64,000 nt of DNA. Source: an uncultured Prevotellaceae bacterium. Lineage in GTDB: Bacteria; Bacteroidota; Bacteroidia; Bacteroidales; Muribaculaceae. Below, piece after piece: positions 8,598 to 17,730 of the stretch. The DNA is taken from the NCBI GenBank assembly GCA_900541935.1, contig UQLZ01000003.1, positions 1 to 64,000 of the forward strand. The letters are read 5' to 3'. The position numbers and the translations under genes are program-made. Every line of letters begins with the position of its first letter. Within the stretch, counting starts at the first letter, position 1. The notes beneath the pieces are model-generated. The model was not told where the DNA came from. It did not search any database and saw only the letters and a program-made list of their open reading frames with translations.

Positions 8598-11060
8598 ATG
8601 CAGGTCAGAAAAGAAATATTAACCCTTGCAGGTGTTGCGTTTATAGCCCTACCAGCGGTATCCGGTGTTTTTGCAGATTTTCCGATGGATTTGGTTTCTG
8701 GAAATTCTGTTGTTGAGAAAATATCTGGTAAATCATTTTCAGTAACATCTCAGACTAAGCCAGAATCAGTTCCTGGAGCAAAAGGCAAAGCCTTGAGGTT
8801 TGACGGCTACTCCACTTATGTGAAGGCAGATGTTCCTGTAACAACAATAGGCAGTCAGTTGACATTTTCGTTATGGTGTGCAGTTGAAACATATCCTATG
8901 ATGAATGTTGCGGAAGCGCAGAATTCCTATGCTGACATTGCCGGTAATCTTGATGAAAAAGCAAAGTCAGGTTTTGCCTTCCAGTTGAGTTCACAAGGTG
9001 ATTTGCGGTTTAAGTGCTTTATGAATGGCTGGGAAGTAGTTTGTAATTCTCCTGTTAAGTTGCAGAAATATTGTTGGAATAATCTTGTTGCTGTTGTAAA
9101 TGGCGATGAGAAGAAGATAAGCATTTACAATAATGGTGAATTGCTTGCAACTACAAAAGCATTGAGTACAATTAATGCAGGCGATTCGGAGTTTACGATA
9201 GGAATGCCTAAAATAGGACTGTATTCTGGAGAGTTCCTTATTAATACCTTCAATGGTATTATTGATGAGATTTGTGTTTCAGATGTAGCTCTTTCTCAAT
9301 CAGAAGTGAAGAAGGAAAAAGCAGAAAATGTTGCAGATTTATCAGTACCAGAAAGTAGATTTGCAGGAAATCTGTTACGCCCTACATTCCATGGTATGCC
9401 TGCAGCGTGCTGGACAAATGAGCCTCACGGTTTGACATATTTTGGTGGCAAGTATCATGTGTTCTTCCAGAAAAATGCCAATGGACCGTATATGGCTCGA
9501 TTGCATTGGGGTCATATTTCTTCTGAAAATCTCTATAAGTGGACAGAAGAGAAGATTGCCATTGCACCGAGTGAAAATTATGACATTAAAGGTTGCTGGT
9601 CAGGTTGCGTATATACAGATGACATACTAACGGGAGGTGTGCCAAATATTTTTTACACTTCTGTTGACAATGCCAGAGCAACAATCAGTCATGCCATTCC
9701 TGTTGCGAACGATTTGGTTGAATGGGTTAAGGATGAGTCAAATCCAGTTGTTGACGGCAGACCGTCGGGGTTGAGTGATGATTTTCGTGACTGCTATATC
9801 TTTAGCAATAATGGCAATTATTATATGATTGTAGGAACCAGCAAAAATGGTTGCGGAGCAACAACCCTTCACCGTTATAATATTGCAGATAAGACATGGA
9901 GCAATGATGGCTCTATTTTCTTCCAGGCAGATAATGCAAGCGTAGCAGGCCGCTTTTGGGAGATGGCTAATGTAACCAAACTTGCAGACGGAAAGTGGCT
10001 GTTTACGGCAACACCGCTTGACACTTCTGTAGGAGTTGAAACTTTATATTGGATTGGAAATATCAATTCAGACGGAACGTTCACGCCTCTTCCTGAATAT
10101 GCGTCAAAACCAGGGAAACTGGAACTTGATGGCTTTAGTTCTTATGGTTATGGATTGCTTTCACCTTCGGTTATGCAGGTTGGTGGAAAGACTGTAGCAT
10201 TGGGAATTGTTCCTGACAAGTTGCCTGGTCGTGAGAACTTCAAGTTGGGTTGGGCTCATAACTATAGTTTGCCCCGTGAATGGTATTTGACAGCAGAAGG
10301 TACTCTTGGGCAAAAGCCTTTTAGCGGGCTTGAAGGGATGAGAAGCCCTGTTGCTTATTCGCGTAATTCATTTGAATTGTCAGGTGACTTAGATCTTTCT
10401 CCGGTATCAGGCAGAAAAGTAGAGGTTATAGGGGAATTTGTTATTGGAGAGTCAAGTGAGTTTGGTTTTGATTTCTTTGGTGATGGTTCGGCTTCTGCTA
10501 AATTGAAGTATTCAGTTGCAGAAAATTCTCTAATTTTTGACTTTAGCCGATTGCCGAGATTAGTCAATGACGGAGGTTCTTTTAACGGAGTCTATCGCTC
10601 TGCTTTGCCAAAGACATTTAAGAAAGGGGATGTATTGAAAATGCATGTCTTTATAGACCATTCTATTGCAGATATTTTTGTTAACGATACCTGGGCGGCT
10701 TCTGTAAGGTTGTTCCCAACAGGCGAAAATGCAAATGGTGTAAGTGCTTTTTCAACAAGCGTAACTAATGTCAAGGCTATTAATGCGTGGGTGCTTGATG
10801 AAAACCTTTCATCAGTATGGACTCCGGAAATTGATAAAAAAAACAGTGCAAAGGTTTTTTACAATAGGGGCATCTTTGAATATCGAAATGTCCCACAAAA
10901 TTCAATAATGTCTGTCTTTACTGTCTATGGAGGTCTTGTTGGAGAGTATAACCTAAATCAGTCTAACGGTACGTTTGAGGCAGACTTGGAAAGAGGTGTT
11001 TATATCGCTGTTGTAGAAGGATATGGTGAAAAGGCAGCATTTAAAATTTGTGCTAATTAA
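8598..11060 (+). CDS. Secreted GH32-family protein with LamG domain and atypical nucleophile motif
   Basis: An 820-residue secreted protein. Order: signal peptide (1-26, no lipobox), a LamG/concanavalin-like domain (about 30-220), a GH32 five-blade catalytic domain (about 255-560), the GH32 beta-sandwich (about 575-740) and a C-terminal stretch (about 765-820) resembling a T9SS type A sorting domain (VFTVYGG...LERGVYIAVVEG). GH32 enzymes cut fructans with an Asp nucleophile in WMNDPNG. Here the motif is WTNEPHG, with Glu275 in the nucleophile place. The other two catalytic sites are kept but altered: FRDC (Asp398) and WEMA (Glu455), where FRDP and WECP are usual. It may therefore have unusual specificity, slow turnover, or only bind substrate. 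Neighbours and fold still place it in fructan use; it could be the surface endo-acting enzyme. Confidence 0.8.
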   Translation: MQVRKEILTLAGVAFIALPAVSGVFADFPMDLVSGNSVVEKISGKSFSVTSQTKPESVPGAKGKALRFDGYSTYVKADVPVTTIGSQLTFSLWCAVETYPMMNVAEAQNSYADIAGNLDEKAKSGFAFQLSSQGDLRFKCFMNGWEVVCNSPVKLQKYCWNNLVAVVNGDEKKISIYNNGELLATTKALSTINAGDSEFTIGMPKIGLYSGEFLINTFNGIIDEICVSDVALSQSEVKKEKAENVADLSVPESRFAGNLLRPTFHGMPAACWTNEPHGLTYFGGKYHVFFQKNANGPYMARLHWGHISSENLYKWTEEKIAIAPSENYDIKGCWSGCVYTDDILTGGVPNIFYTSVDNARATISHAIPVANDLVEWVKDESNPVVDGRPSGLSDDFRDCYIFSNNGNYYMIVGTSKNGCGATTLHRYNIADKTWSNDGSIFFQADNASVAGRFWEMANVTKLADGKWLFTATPLDTSVGVETLYWIGNINSDGTFTPLPEYASKPGKLELDGFSSYGYGLLSPSVMQVGGKTVALGIVPDKLPGRENFKLGWAHNYSLPREWYLTAEGTLGQKPFSGLEGMRSPVAYSRNSFELSGDLDLSPVSGRKVEVIGEFVIGESSEFGFDFFGDGSASAKLKYSVAENSLIFDFSRLPRLVNDGGSFNGVYRSALPKTFKKGDVLKMHVFIDHSIADIFVNDTWAASVRLFPTGENANGVSAFSTSVTNVKAINAWVLDENLSSVWTPEIDKKNSAKVFYNRGIFEYRNVPQNSIMSVFTVYGGLVGEYNLNQSNGTFEADLERGVYIAVVEGYGEKAAFKICAN

Positions 11061-11080
11061 ATACTTAAAATCTTAGTTTA

Positions 11081-12880
11081 ATGAAAATTATAAAGAAAAT
11101 GATTCTTGCAGCGAGTGTATTGGCAGTTTCGGTTGCTAATGCTGCAACGGATATGAATATCAAGTATATGGGTCAGGGGCATTCAATTCTAACCCCGACG
11201 AGAACGGCTAAATACTTGCTTTTGCCGATTGAGGAAGCCAGCAGTGAAAGCCGCATATCAGTTTATGAGGATAATCAAGTTAAGGAAAATATAAATGTTC
11301 GGCTTGCGAAGGATAAAGTTGACTATTATATGCCGTACGAATTGGAAGGAGCAGAGTCTTTCTATATCCATGCTCCTTTTACAGGAAGTGGAGAAAAACT
11401 GCACAATACAGAAATCTCAGAAACAGGAATTTGGGCAAAGCATATAAAATTATCTGATACTTATGACGTGGAATCAGAGCAGTATCGCCCTTCATATCAC
11501 TTCACGCCGAAGTATGGTTGGATGAATGACCCTAATGGAATGTTCTATAAAGATGGCGTTTATCACCTGTATTATCAATATAATCCGTACGCATCCGTTT
11601 GGGGTAATATGAGTTGGGGACATGCAACCAGCCGCGATTTGATTCATTGGGAGCATCAGCCTGTTGCTTTGCGTGGTGACGCTCTTGGGGCAATATTCAG
11701 CGGATCGTGTGTCGTTGACAAGAATAATGCAGCAGGTTTCGGCAAGGACGCGGTCGTTGCATATTATACGTCCGCAAGTGAAAGGCAGATGCAGAGTATG
11801 GCGGTTAGCCGTGACAATGGTTTGACTTTCGATAAGTATAAAGGCAACCCAATAGTTACTTCCTCAATTAATGATTTTCGAGATCCTAAAGTCGTTTGGA
11901 ATAAGAAAGGCAATAACTGGATAATGGTGCTTGCAGCAGGCCAGGAAATGCAGTTCTATTCATCAGTAGATTTAAAAGAATGGAAATATGAAAGTTCTTT
12001 TGGCGGAGGATATGGAAACCATGATGGTGTTTGGGAATGTCCGGATTTGTTTGAATTGCCTGTAGAGGGAACGGATAAGAGCAAGTGGGTCCTGATATGT
12101 AATATAAATCCTGGAGGTCCATTTGGAGGCTCTGCAACTCAATATTTTGTTGGAGATTTTGACGGAAAGAAATTTGTTGTTGATGTTCCGTGCAAAACAA
12201 AGTGGATGGATTATGGACGTGATCATTATGCAACTGTTACTTGGTCTGATGCTCCGGATAACCGTTGCGTGGCAATTCCATGGATGAGTAACTGGCAGTA
12301 TGCGAATGTTGTTCCAACTAAGATGTTCAGAAGTGCTAACGGATTACCGCGAGATTTGAAACTTTTTGAGTATGCCGGAGATGTCTATTTGAAGAGCGTT
12401 CCAGTTCCTGAAATAAAGTCTTGCATGAAGAATGTCTATACAAAAGGTAAGGTGACTTTTGGACTAAAAGAGAAAACCATCCATTTGCCGAAAGACCTTT
12501 TGGGAGCGTATGCCATTGAGATGGAGGTATTTGTAGGAAATGCGCAAAACGTTAATTTTACATTGGCAAATTCTAAAGGAGAAACAGTTGTAATGGCGTT
12601 TGACGGTAAAACATTTTCATTTGACAGAAAAAATAGTGGATTGACTTCATTTAGTGAGCAATTTGCGTCTGTAACATCTTCAAGCGTATATTCAGATGGA
12701 AAAGTACTTAAATTGACAATTTTTGTTGATAACTCAAGTGTTGAGGTCTTTGGCAATGATGGTAGGTTTGTGCAAACTAACTTGGTGTTCCCATCCGAGC
12801 CATACGATAGAATAGTACTTTCTACGAAAGATAAAAAAGCGAAAATTTCTAATTTGAAAATATTTAAAATTGAATTATAA
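11081..12880 (+). CDS. GH32 fructanase (levanase/inulinase type) with N-terminal DUF4980-like domain
   Basis: A 599-residue exported exo- or endo-fructanase that hydrolyses beta-fructosyl bonds. Signal peptide (1-22, cleaved after ANA), a DUF4980-like beta domain (about 25-125), the GH32 catalytic domain (about 135-440) and its beta-sandwich (about 455-599). All three catalytic signatures are canonical: WMNDPNG with nucleophile Asp150, FRDP with Asp268, and WECPDLF with acid/base Glu319. There is no lipobox, so a periplasmic location is likely, where it would release fructose from imported oligosaccharides for the permease encoded next. Its stop codon shares one base with the permease ATG, showing tight coupling. 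Whether it prefers beta-2,6 or beta-2,1 linkages cannot be told from sequence alone. Confidence 0.93.
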   Translation: MKIIKKMILAASVLAVSVANAATDMNIKYMGQGHSILTPTRTAKYLLLPIEEASSESRISVYEDNQVKENINVRLAKDKVDYYMPYELEGAESFYIHAPFTGSGEKLHNTEISETGIWAKHIKLSDTYDVESEQYRPSYHFTPKYGWMNDPNGMFYKDGVYHLYYQYNPYASVWGNMSWGHATSRDLIHWEHQPVALRGDALGAIFSGSCVVDKNNAAGFGKDAVVAYYTSASERQMQSMAVSRDNGLTFDKYKGNPIVTSSINDFRDPKVVWNKKGNNWIMVLAAGQEMQFYSSVDLKEWKYESSFGGGYGNHDGVWECPDLFELPVEGTDKSKWVLICNINPGGPFGGSATQYFVGDFDGKKFVVDVPCKTKWMDYGRDHYATVTWSDAPDNRCVAIPWMSNWQYANVVPTKMFRSANGLPRDLKLFEYAGDVYLKSVPVPEIKSCMKNVYTKGKVTFGLKEKTIHLPKDLLGAYAIEMEVFVGNAQNVNFTLANSKGETVVMAFDGKTFSFDRKNSGLTSFSEQFASVTSSSVYSDGKVLKLTIFVDNSSVEVFGNDGRFVQTNLVFPSEPYDRIVLSTKDKKAKISNLKIFKIEL

Positions 12881-14034
12881 TGGGTGAAAATAAATTTAAC
12901 TATGCCAAGTTGATACCTGTGCTGCTTGCGTTTTTTGCAATGGGTTTTGTTGATTTGGTAGGTATAGCAACGAATTATGTGAAAGTAGATTTGGAATTGT
13001 CTGATACTATTTCCAATATACTTCCTTCAATGGTTTTCTTTTGGTTCTTGATATTTTCAGTTCCAACAGGAATGCTGATGAATAAGATAGGTCGCAGAAA
13101 TACCGTTATTATAAGTCTTATTGTAACAGCGGTATCATTATTGTTGCCGTTAGTGTGCGAGTATTCATTTGTACCGATGCTAATCTCCTTTTCATTGCTT
13201 GGAATCGGTAATGCGATAATGCAGACATCGATTAACCCATTGGTTTCAAATATTGTCAGTGGCAAGCAATTGGCGAGTGTAATGACTTTCGGTCAGTTTG
13301 TGAAGGCTATTGCATCGTTTGTTGCACCGATCATAGCATCGTGGGCGGCAATTCAGTTTGAGGATTGGAAGATGCTTTTCCCTATTTTTATGGTTGTTTC
13401 AGTAATTGCAGTTCTTGCACTTGGCGTTACCCGTATAGAGGAAACCAAATCAGAGACAACAACTTTTGGACAATGCTTCAAGTTGCTTGGCAACAAATTT
13501 GTTTTTCTTTCATTTTTGGGAATTATGTGCCATGTTGGAATTGATGTTGGAACAAACGTAACAGCACCGAAAATCTTGATGGAACGAATTAATTTCAGCC
13601 TTGGAGATGCTGCATTTGCAACAAGCGTCTATTTCCTTTTTAGAACAATAGGTTGTTTCTCCGGTTCATTTATTTTGTCAAAGGTTTCAGCAAAGGTTTT
13701 CTTTATTATTGGAGTCCTTTCAATGGCACTTGGAATGGCAGGTATAGTGTTTGCAAATTCGGTTGTAATGATTTATATTTGCGTAGGACTTATAGGTTTC
13801 GGAAATTCAAATATCTTCCCTATCATCTTGTCGCAGGCAATGCTTCAATTCCCAGATAAGAAGAATGCGGTTTCAGGGTTGATGATTATGGGATTGTTTG
13901 GAGGAACAGTTTTCCCGTTGCTTATGGGCTACGCTTCAGATACAATCGGTTCACAAGTAGGAGCCGTATTAGTGATGGGTGTGGGAGTCGTATATTTGCT
14001 CTTTTTTGGTACAAAAGTTAGAAAAACGAATTAA
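12880..14034 (+). CDS. MFS sugar permease, probably fructose importer
   Basis: A 384-residue inner-membrane protein with about 12 hydrophobic helices, of the fucose/glucose/galactose:H+ symporter branch of the major facilitator superfamily. Visible signs are GMLMNKIGRRNTVIIS after helix 2 (the MFS loop motif) and the repeated GIGNAIMQTSINPLVS and GFGNSNIFPIILS segments of the two halves. It overlaps the upstream GH32 stop codon by one base and is followed 5 bp later by fructokinase, matching the levan locus order in Bacteroides where the corresponding permease takes up fructose. It would move monosaccharide released in the periplasm into the cell. No TonB or PTS elements are present. Confidence 0.88.
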   Translation: MGENKFNYAKLIPVLLAFFAMGFVDLVGIATNYVKVDLELSDTISNILPSMVFFWFLIFSVPTGMLMNKIGRRNTVIISLIVTAVSLLLPLVCEYSFVPMLISFSLLGIGNAIMQTSINPLVSNIVSGKQLASVMTFGQFVKAIASFVAPIIASWAAIQFEDWKMLFPIFMVVSVIAVLALGVTRIEETKSETTTFGQCFKLLGNKFVFLSFLGIMCHVGIDVGTNVTAPKILMERINFSLGDAAFATSVYFLFRTIGCFSGSFILSKVSAKVFFIIGVLSMALGMAGIVFANSVVMIYICVGLIGFGNSNIFPIILSQAMLQFPDKKNAVSGLMIMGLFGGTVFPLLMGYASDTIGSQVGAVLVMGVGVVYLLFFGTKVRKTN

Positions 14035-14039
14035 AAATT

Positions 14040-14288
14040 ATGAGAAATATTGTTGTTGTAGGATTGGGAGAGGCTCTTTTTGACGTTCTTCCAGATATAA
14101 AGAAAGTTGGAGGAGCACCTGCAAACTTTGCTTTCCATGCATCTCAATTAGGTCTTGAGAGTTATGTTGTCAGTGCGTGCGGTAATGATGCGTCAGGCGA
14201 TGAGTTGCTTGATAAATTGACAAAGCGAGGACTTAATCTTATGATTAGCCGAGTCGATTTCCCTACTTTACAGGCGAGGTTCAGGTAA
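14040..14288 (+). CDS. Fructokinase (PfkB family), N-terminal piece of a frameshifted gene
   Basis: The first 82 residues of a PfkB/ribokinase-family fructokinase that phosphorylates imported fructose. The opening GLGEALFDVLPDIKKVGGAPANFAF covers the sugar-binding GG-N motif of the family. The frame ends at a TAA (14286-14288) after RVDFPT. The correct continuation (TGEVQVTFKSPTEPQYNIVEG, the fructokinase lid strand) is in a different frame from 14270. Adding one T to the TTT run at 14267-14269 restores a single frame of about 303 residues. A homopolymer miscall is therefore a simple explanation; true mutation is the alternative. Confidence 0.85.
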   Translation: MRNIVVVGLGEALFDVLPDIKKVGGAPANFAFHASQLGLESYVVSACGNDASGDELLDKLTKRGLNLMISRVDFPTLQARFR

Positions 14289-14365
14289 CGTTTAAGTCTC
14301 CAACGGAACCTCAGTATAACATTGTTGAAGGTTCAGCGTGGGATAATATTCCATATACAAAGGAA

Positions 14366-14950
14366 ATGGAAGCATTGGCAAAAAAGACAGATGCTGTTTG
14401 CTTTGGATCACTTGCCCAGCGCAATGATGTTAGTTACAAGTCTATTCACCAGTTTATCAATGATATTGAAAATAAAGATGCATTAAAGATATTCGATATA
14501 AATCTTCGTCAGCACTTTTATAGCAGGAAGGTTATCGACAAGTCTTTGGAGATGTGCAATGTTCTCAAAATAAATGATGATGAGATAGGCGTATTGTGCG
14601 ATTTGTACGGAATAGAGAGGATTGATGTTTTCAATAATGCAGAGGTAGAGGCTCTTGCTCGTAGAATTATTGAGAAGTACTCATTGAAATATATGATTGT
14701 TACTTGTGGCAGTGTTTGCAGTTATATTGTCACTCCAACAGAATTCAATAGGGAAGAAACCCCGCGGGTAGAAGTTGTTGATGCAGTAGGAGCAGGGGAT
14801 TCTTTTACTGCAACATTCTGCACTGCTATCCTTAGAGGCAAGGATATTCGCACGGCACATAAGTTGGCTGTTGATGTTGCTGCGGAAGTATGCAAGTCTG
14901 AAGGAGCAATGCCGTTGTTGTCAGAGTCGCTAAAGTCAAGGTTGTATTAA
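14366..14950 (+). CDS. Fructokinase (PfkB family), C-terminal piece of a frameshifted gene
   Basis: The remaining part of the fructokinase. The frame is open from about 14270, so the ATG at 14366 is internal. It holds the ATP-binding half of the fold: FDINLRQHFY (strand with the DxN(L)R motif), a LKINDDEI segment, MIVTCGSVCSYIV, and the PfkB signature VDAVGAGDSFTATF with the catalytic Asp. The last residues AEVCKSEGAMPLL are typical of fructokinases. It is the final structural gene of the fructan operon and is followed by a terminator. With the frame intact it would convert fructose to fructose-6-phosphate for glycolysis; as read, neither fragment alone should be active. Confidence 0.87.
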   Translation: MEALAKKTDAVCFGSLAQRNDVSYKSIHQFINDIENKDALKIFDINLRQHFYSRKVIDKSLEMCNVLKINDDEIGVLCDLYGIERIDVFNNAEVEALARRIIEKYSLKYMIVTCGSVCSYIVTPTEFNREETPRVEVVDAVGAGDSFTATFCTAILRGKDIRTAHKLAVDVAAEVCKSEGAMPLLSESLKSRLY

Positions 14951-14957
14951 TTTAATG

Positions 14958-14999
14958 GCGATATGGGATACCTTTGTTAGATGGTATCCATATCGCATT
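14958..14999 (+). terminator. Terminator at the end of the fructan operon
   Basis: A long stem (GCGATATGGGATACC at 14958-14972 with 14983-14996, one bulged G) is followed by ATTTTC. It starts 8 bp after the fructokinase stop codon and 17 bp before the regulator gene, so the regulator probably has its own transcript or receives only read-through. Confidence 0.7.
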
Positions 15000-15015
15000 T
15001 TCAATACCATAAAAG

Positions 15016-17730
15016 ATGAGGTTTTCCTATATTCTCCGATTTCTGTTATTGATATTTGTTGTAGTATTGCTGTCTTCTTGCGGAGATGGCGGTAGAAAGT
15101 TTGTTGTTGGTGTCAGTCAGTGCAGTGATGACGGTTGGAGACAGAAAATGAATGGAGAAATACTTCGGGAGACATTTCTGTATGGTAATGTAGATGTTGA
15201 GTTCCGTTCAGCAAATGACAGCAGTGAAAAGCAAATCCAGGATATAAAGTACTTTATCCACAGAAATGTAGATATTCTTATTGTTGCTCCGAATGAGGCA
15301 AAGCCTCTTACAAAAATAATAGAAACGGCTTATGACATGGGTATTCCAGTAGTTGTTGTTGACAGAAAAATAGAGTCCAATAAGTTTACGGCTTTTGTAG
15401 GGGCAGATAATGAAGAAATAGGTCGCCAGGTTGGCAAATATATAATTTCAAGAAAGGGAAAAGAGAATGTTGACTTAGTTGAGTTGCGAGGATTGCATCA
15501 CTCAACTCCAGCAAAGGAGAGGCACTCTGGCTTTATGCAAGTTATAGGGCAGAATAGTGGTGTTTCGTTGGTTGCAGATGTTGATGCCGGGTGGATACGG
15601 GAAGATGGATATGAAAAAATGGATTCCATACTGGAGAGTGGTACAAATGTTGATTTTTGTTTTGCCCAAAATGATATGATGGCTCTTGGGGCTTTTGATG
15701 CGGCAAAAAAGCATGGTCTTGAAAATAAAATTAAGTTTATAGGAGTTGATGCCATTCCAGGAGAAGGCTTGGGGTTGGAGGCAGTTGGCAATGGTGATTT
15801 ATTGGCATCTTTCTCTTACCCTACAGGAGGAGATAAGGTCATGCAGATATGTATGGATATTCTTGAAGGGCGTGCTTTCAAGAAAGAAACGGTTCTTAGG
15901 ACATCGGTTGTTGATGGCAGCAATGTTGAGAATATTCTTTTGCAGTCTGCTCAAATTGGGGAACTGGACTCTAAAATGGAAAAACTTAATGGACGAATAT
16001 CAAATTATATATCAAGGTATTATACTCAGAAAATGGTTCTTTTCTGTATCCTTGTCATTTTGCTTTTGTTGGCAGTTCTTCTTATAGTAATGTTGACAAC
16101 ATTAAGGAGCAAGAGTATTCTTAACAATAAGTTGTCGGAGCAAAAAGAGCAGTTGAAAGATCAGTATGAGCAGATGGTCGAACTTTCCAAGCAGTTGGAA
16201 GAGGCAACTCAGGCAAAGTTGATGTTCTTTACTAATATTTCTCATGACTTTAGAACGCCATTGACTTTAATAGTTGATCCTGTTGAGCAGTTGCTCGCTT
16301 CAGAGAATATAGGAGAGGATGACAAGCGACTTCTCTCTCTTGTAAAGAAAAACACGGATATTCTTTTGCGTTTGGTTAATCAGATACTTGATTTTCGCAA
16401 GTATGAGAATGGCAAGATGGAGTTCAAGGCAGAACCTCTTGATTTGCGTCAGTGCTTCCTGGCATGGAGTGAGCCCTTCTCCCTTGCATCAAAGAAAAAG
16501 CATATTCATTTTGATTTTATTTGCAGAGATTGCGATTCTTATATAACAGTAGGAGATAAGAGTAAATTGGAGAGTGTATTTTTCAATCTTGTTTCCAATG
16601 CGTTTAAATATACTCCCGAGAACGGTAGAGTGTCAATATGTCTTGAAAAAGATAATGAAAACAACCAAATAAGATTTTCCGTTGAAAATACAGGCAGTCT
16701 TATCAGTAAGGAACATATAGATAAAATATTTGACCGTTTCTATAAGACAGATTTGCACCATTCAGGTTCAGGTATAGGGCTGGCTTTGGCAAAGGCGTTT
16801 GTTGAAATGCACAGAGGTATTATACAAGTGGATAGCTCAGTTGAGCATGGAACTGTTTTTACTGTTGCTCTGCCAGTAATAAAGGCTGAAGGTGTTTCAA
16901 TTCTATCAGCGCCAACAGTTGAAGATATCCATAAGGCGCTTGAATCTGTTCCTGAAGAAATTGATGAATCAGCCGTTGATAGCGGAAAAGAAACATTGCT
17001 TGTTATTGATGATAATCAGGATATCCGTACTTATGTAAAGACATTGCTTAAAGACAGGTACACAGTTATCGAAGCTGCTGACGGCCTGAGCGGAATCCGT
17101 AAGGCTTCAAAATATGTTCCCGACTTGATAATATGTGATGTTATGATGCCTGGAATTGATGGCTATGAGTGCTGCCATAGGTTAAAGTCGGAAATGCAGA
17201 CAAGTCATATTCCGGTTATTTTGTTGACCGCATGCTCTTTGGTTGAGCAGAGAGTTAAGGGTTATGCTCAAGGCGCTGATTCCTATATCTCAAAGCCGTT
17301 TACAAAAGAATTGCTTTTGAGTAGAATCGAGAACCTGATAGTCTCAAAAAAACGTTTGAAAGAATACTTTGGAGATAGTTCTTCTTTGGTAAAGGAAGAT
17401 ATATCCAATCTTGATAAGGATTTTGTTGGCAAGTTTAGGGCTATAGTTGAGAAAGAAATTGAAAATTCAGAATTGTCGGTTGAGGATATAGGCAAGGAAA
17501 TGGGAATGAGCCGCGTTCAACTTTACAGAAAAATGAAGTCACTAACGAATTATTCACCAAATGAACTGATTAGGATAACTCGTTTGAAAAAGGCATATTC
17601 GATGCTGTCTGCTTTGGATATTACTGTTTCTGAAGTTGCCTATAAAGTAGGTTTTTCCTCTCCTTCGTATTTTGCAAAATGCTATAAGGATTATTTTGGA
17701 GAAAGTCCGGCATCTCACCGCACTAATTAG
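15016..17730 (+). CDS. Hybrid two-component regulator with periplasmic sugar-binding sensor (fructan locus)
   Basis: A 904-residue one-protein signalling system. Order: signal/anchor segment (1-22), a periplasmic-binding-protein type 1 domain (about 28-305, ribose-binding-protein-like, with FVVGVSQCSDDGWR and IGVDAIPGEG), membrane helix (about 340-362), coiled coil, histidine kinase with NISHDFRTPLT (His410), HATPase (about 515-635, GSGIGLALAKAFVEMH), receiver (about 665-775, phospho-acceptor Asp708 in ICDVMMPG) and an AraC HTH (about 800-904). The layout matches the Bacteroides levan-locus regulator, whose periplasmic domain binds free fructose directly. It should therefore switch on the susC operon when fructan is being broken down. 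Its stop overlaps the convergent regulator gene by 8 bp. Confidence 0.95.
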   Translation: MRFSYILRFLLLIFVVVLLSSCGDGGRKFVVGVSQCSDDGWRQKMNGEILRETFLYGNVDVEFRSANDSSEKQIQDIKYFIHRNVDILIVAPNEAKPLTKIIETAYDMGIPVVVVDRKIESNKFTAFVGADNEEIGRQVGKYIISRKGKENVDLVELRGLHHSTPAKERHSGFMQVIGQNSGVSLVADVDAGWIREDGYEKMDSILESGTNVDFCFAQNDMMALGAFDAAKKHGLENKIKFIGVDAIPGEGLGLEAVGNGDLLASFSYPTGGDKVMQICMDILEGRAFKKETVLRTSVVDGSNVENILLQSAQIGELDSKMEKLNGRISNYISRYYTQKMVLFCILVILLLLAVLLIVMLTTLRSKSILNNKLSEQKEQLKDQYEQMVELSKQLEEATQAKLMFFTNISHDFRTPLTLIVDPVEQLLASENIGEDDKRLLSLVKKNTDILLRLVNQILDFRKYENGKMEFKAEPLDLRQCFLAWSEPFSLASKKKHIHFDFICRDCDSYITVGDKSKLESVFFNLVSNAFKYTPENGRVSICLEKDNENNQIRFSVENTGSLISKEHIDKIFDRFYKTDLHHSGSGIGLALAKAFVEMHRGIIQVDSSVEHGTVFTVALPVIKAEGVSILSAPTVEDIHKALESVPEEIDESAVDSGKETLLVIDDNQDIRTYVKTLLKDRYTVIEAADGLSGIRKASKYVPDLIICDVMMPGIDGYECCHRLKSEMQTSHIPVILLTACSLVEQRVKGYAQGADSYISKPFTKELLLSRIENLIVSKKRLKEYFGDSSSLVKEDISNLDKDFVGKFRAIVEKEIENSELSVEDIGKEMGMSRVQLYRKMKSLTNYSPNELIRITRLKKAYSMLSALDITVSEVAYKVGFSSPSYFAKCYKDYFGESPASHRTN

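Noticed and set aside
14262..14275. Programmed frameshift in fructokinase
   Set aside because: The TTT run is too short to be slippery and the upstream product would be useless; sequencing error or mutation is more likely.
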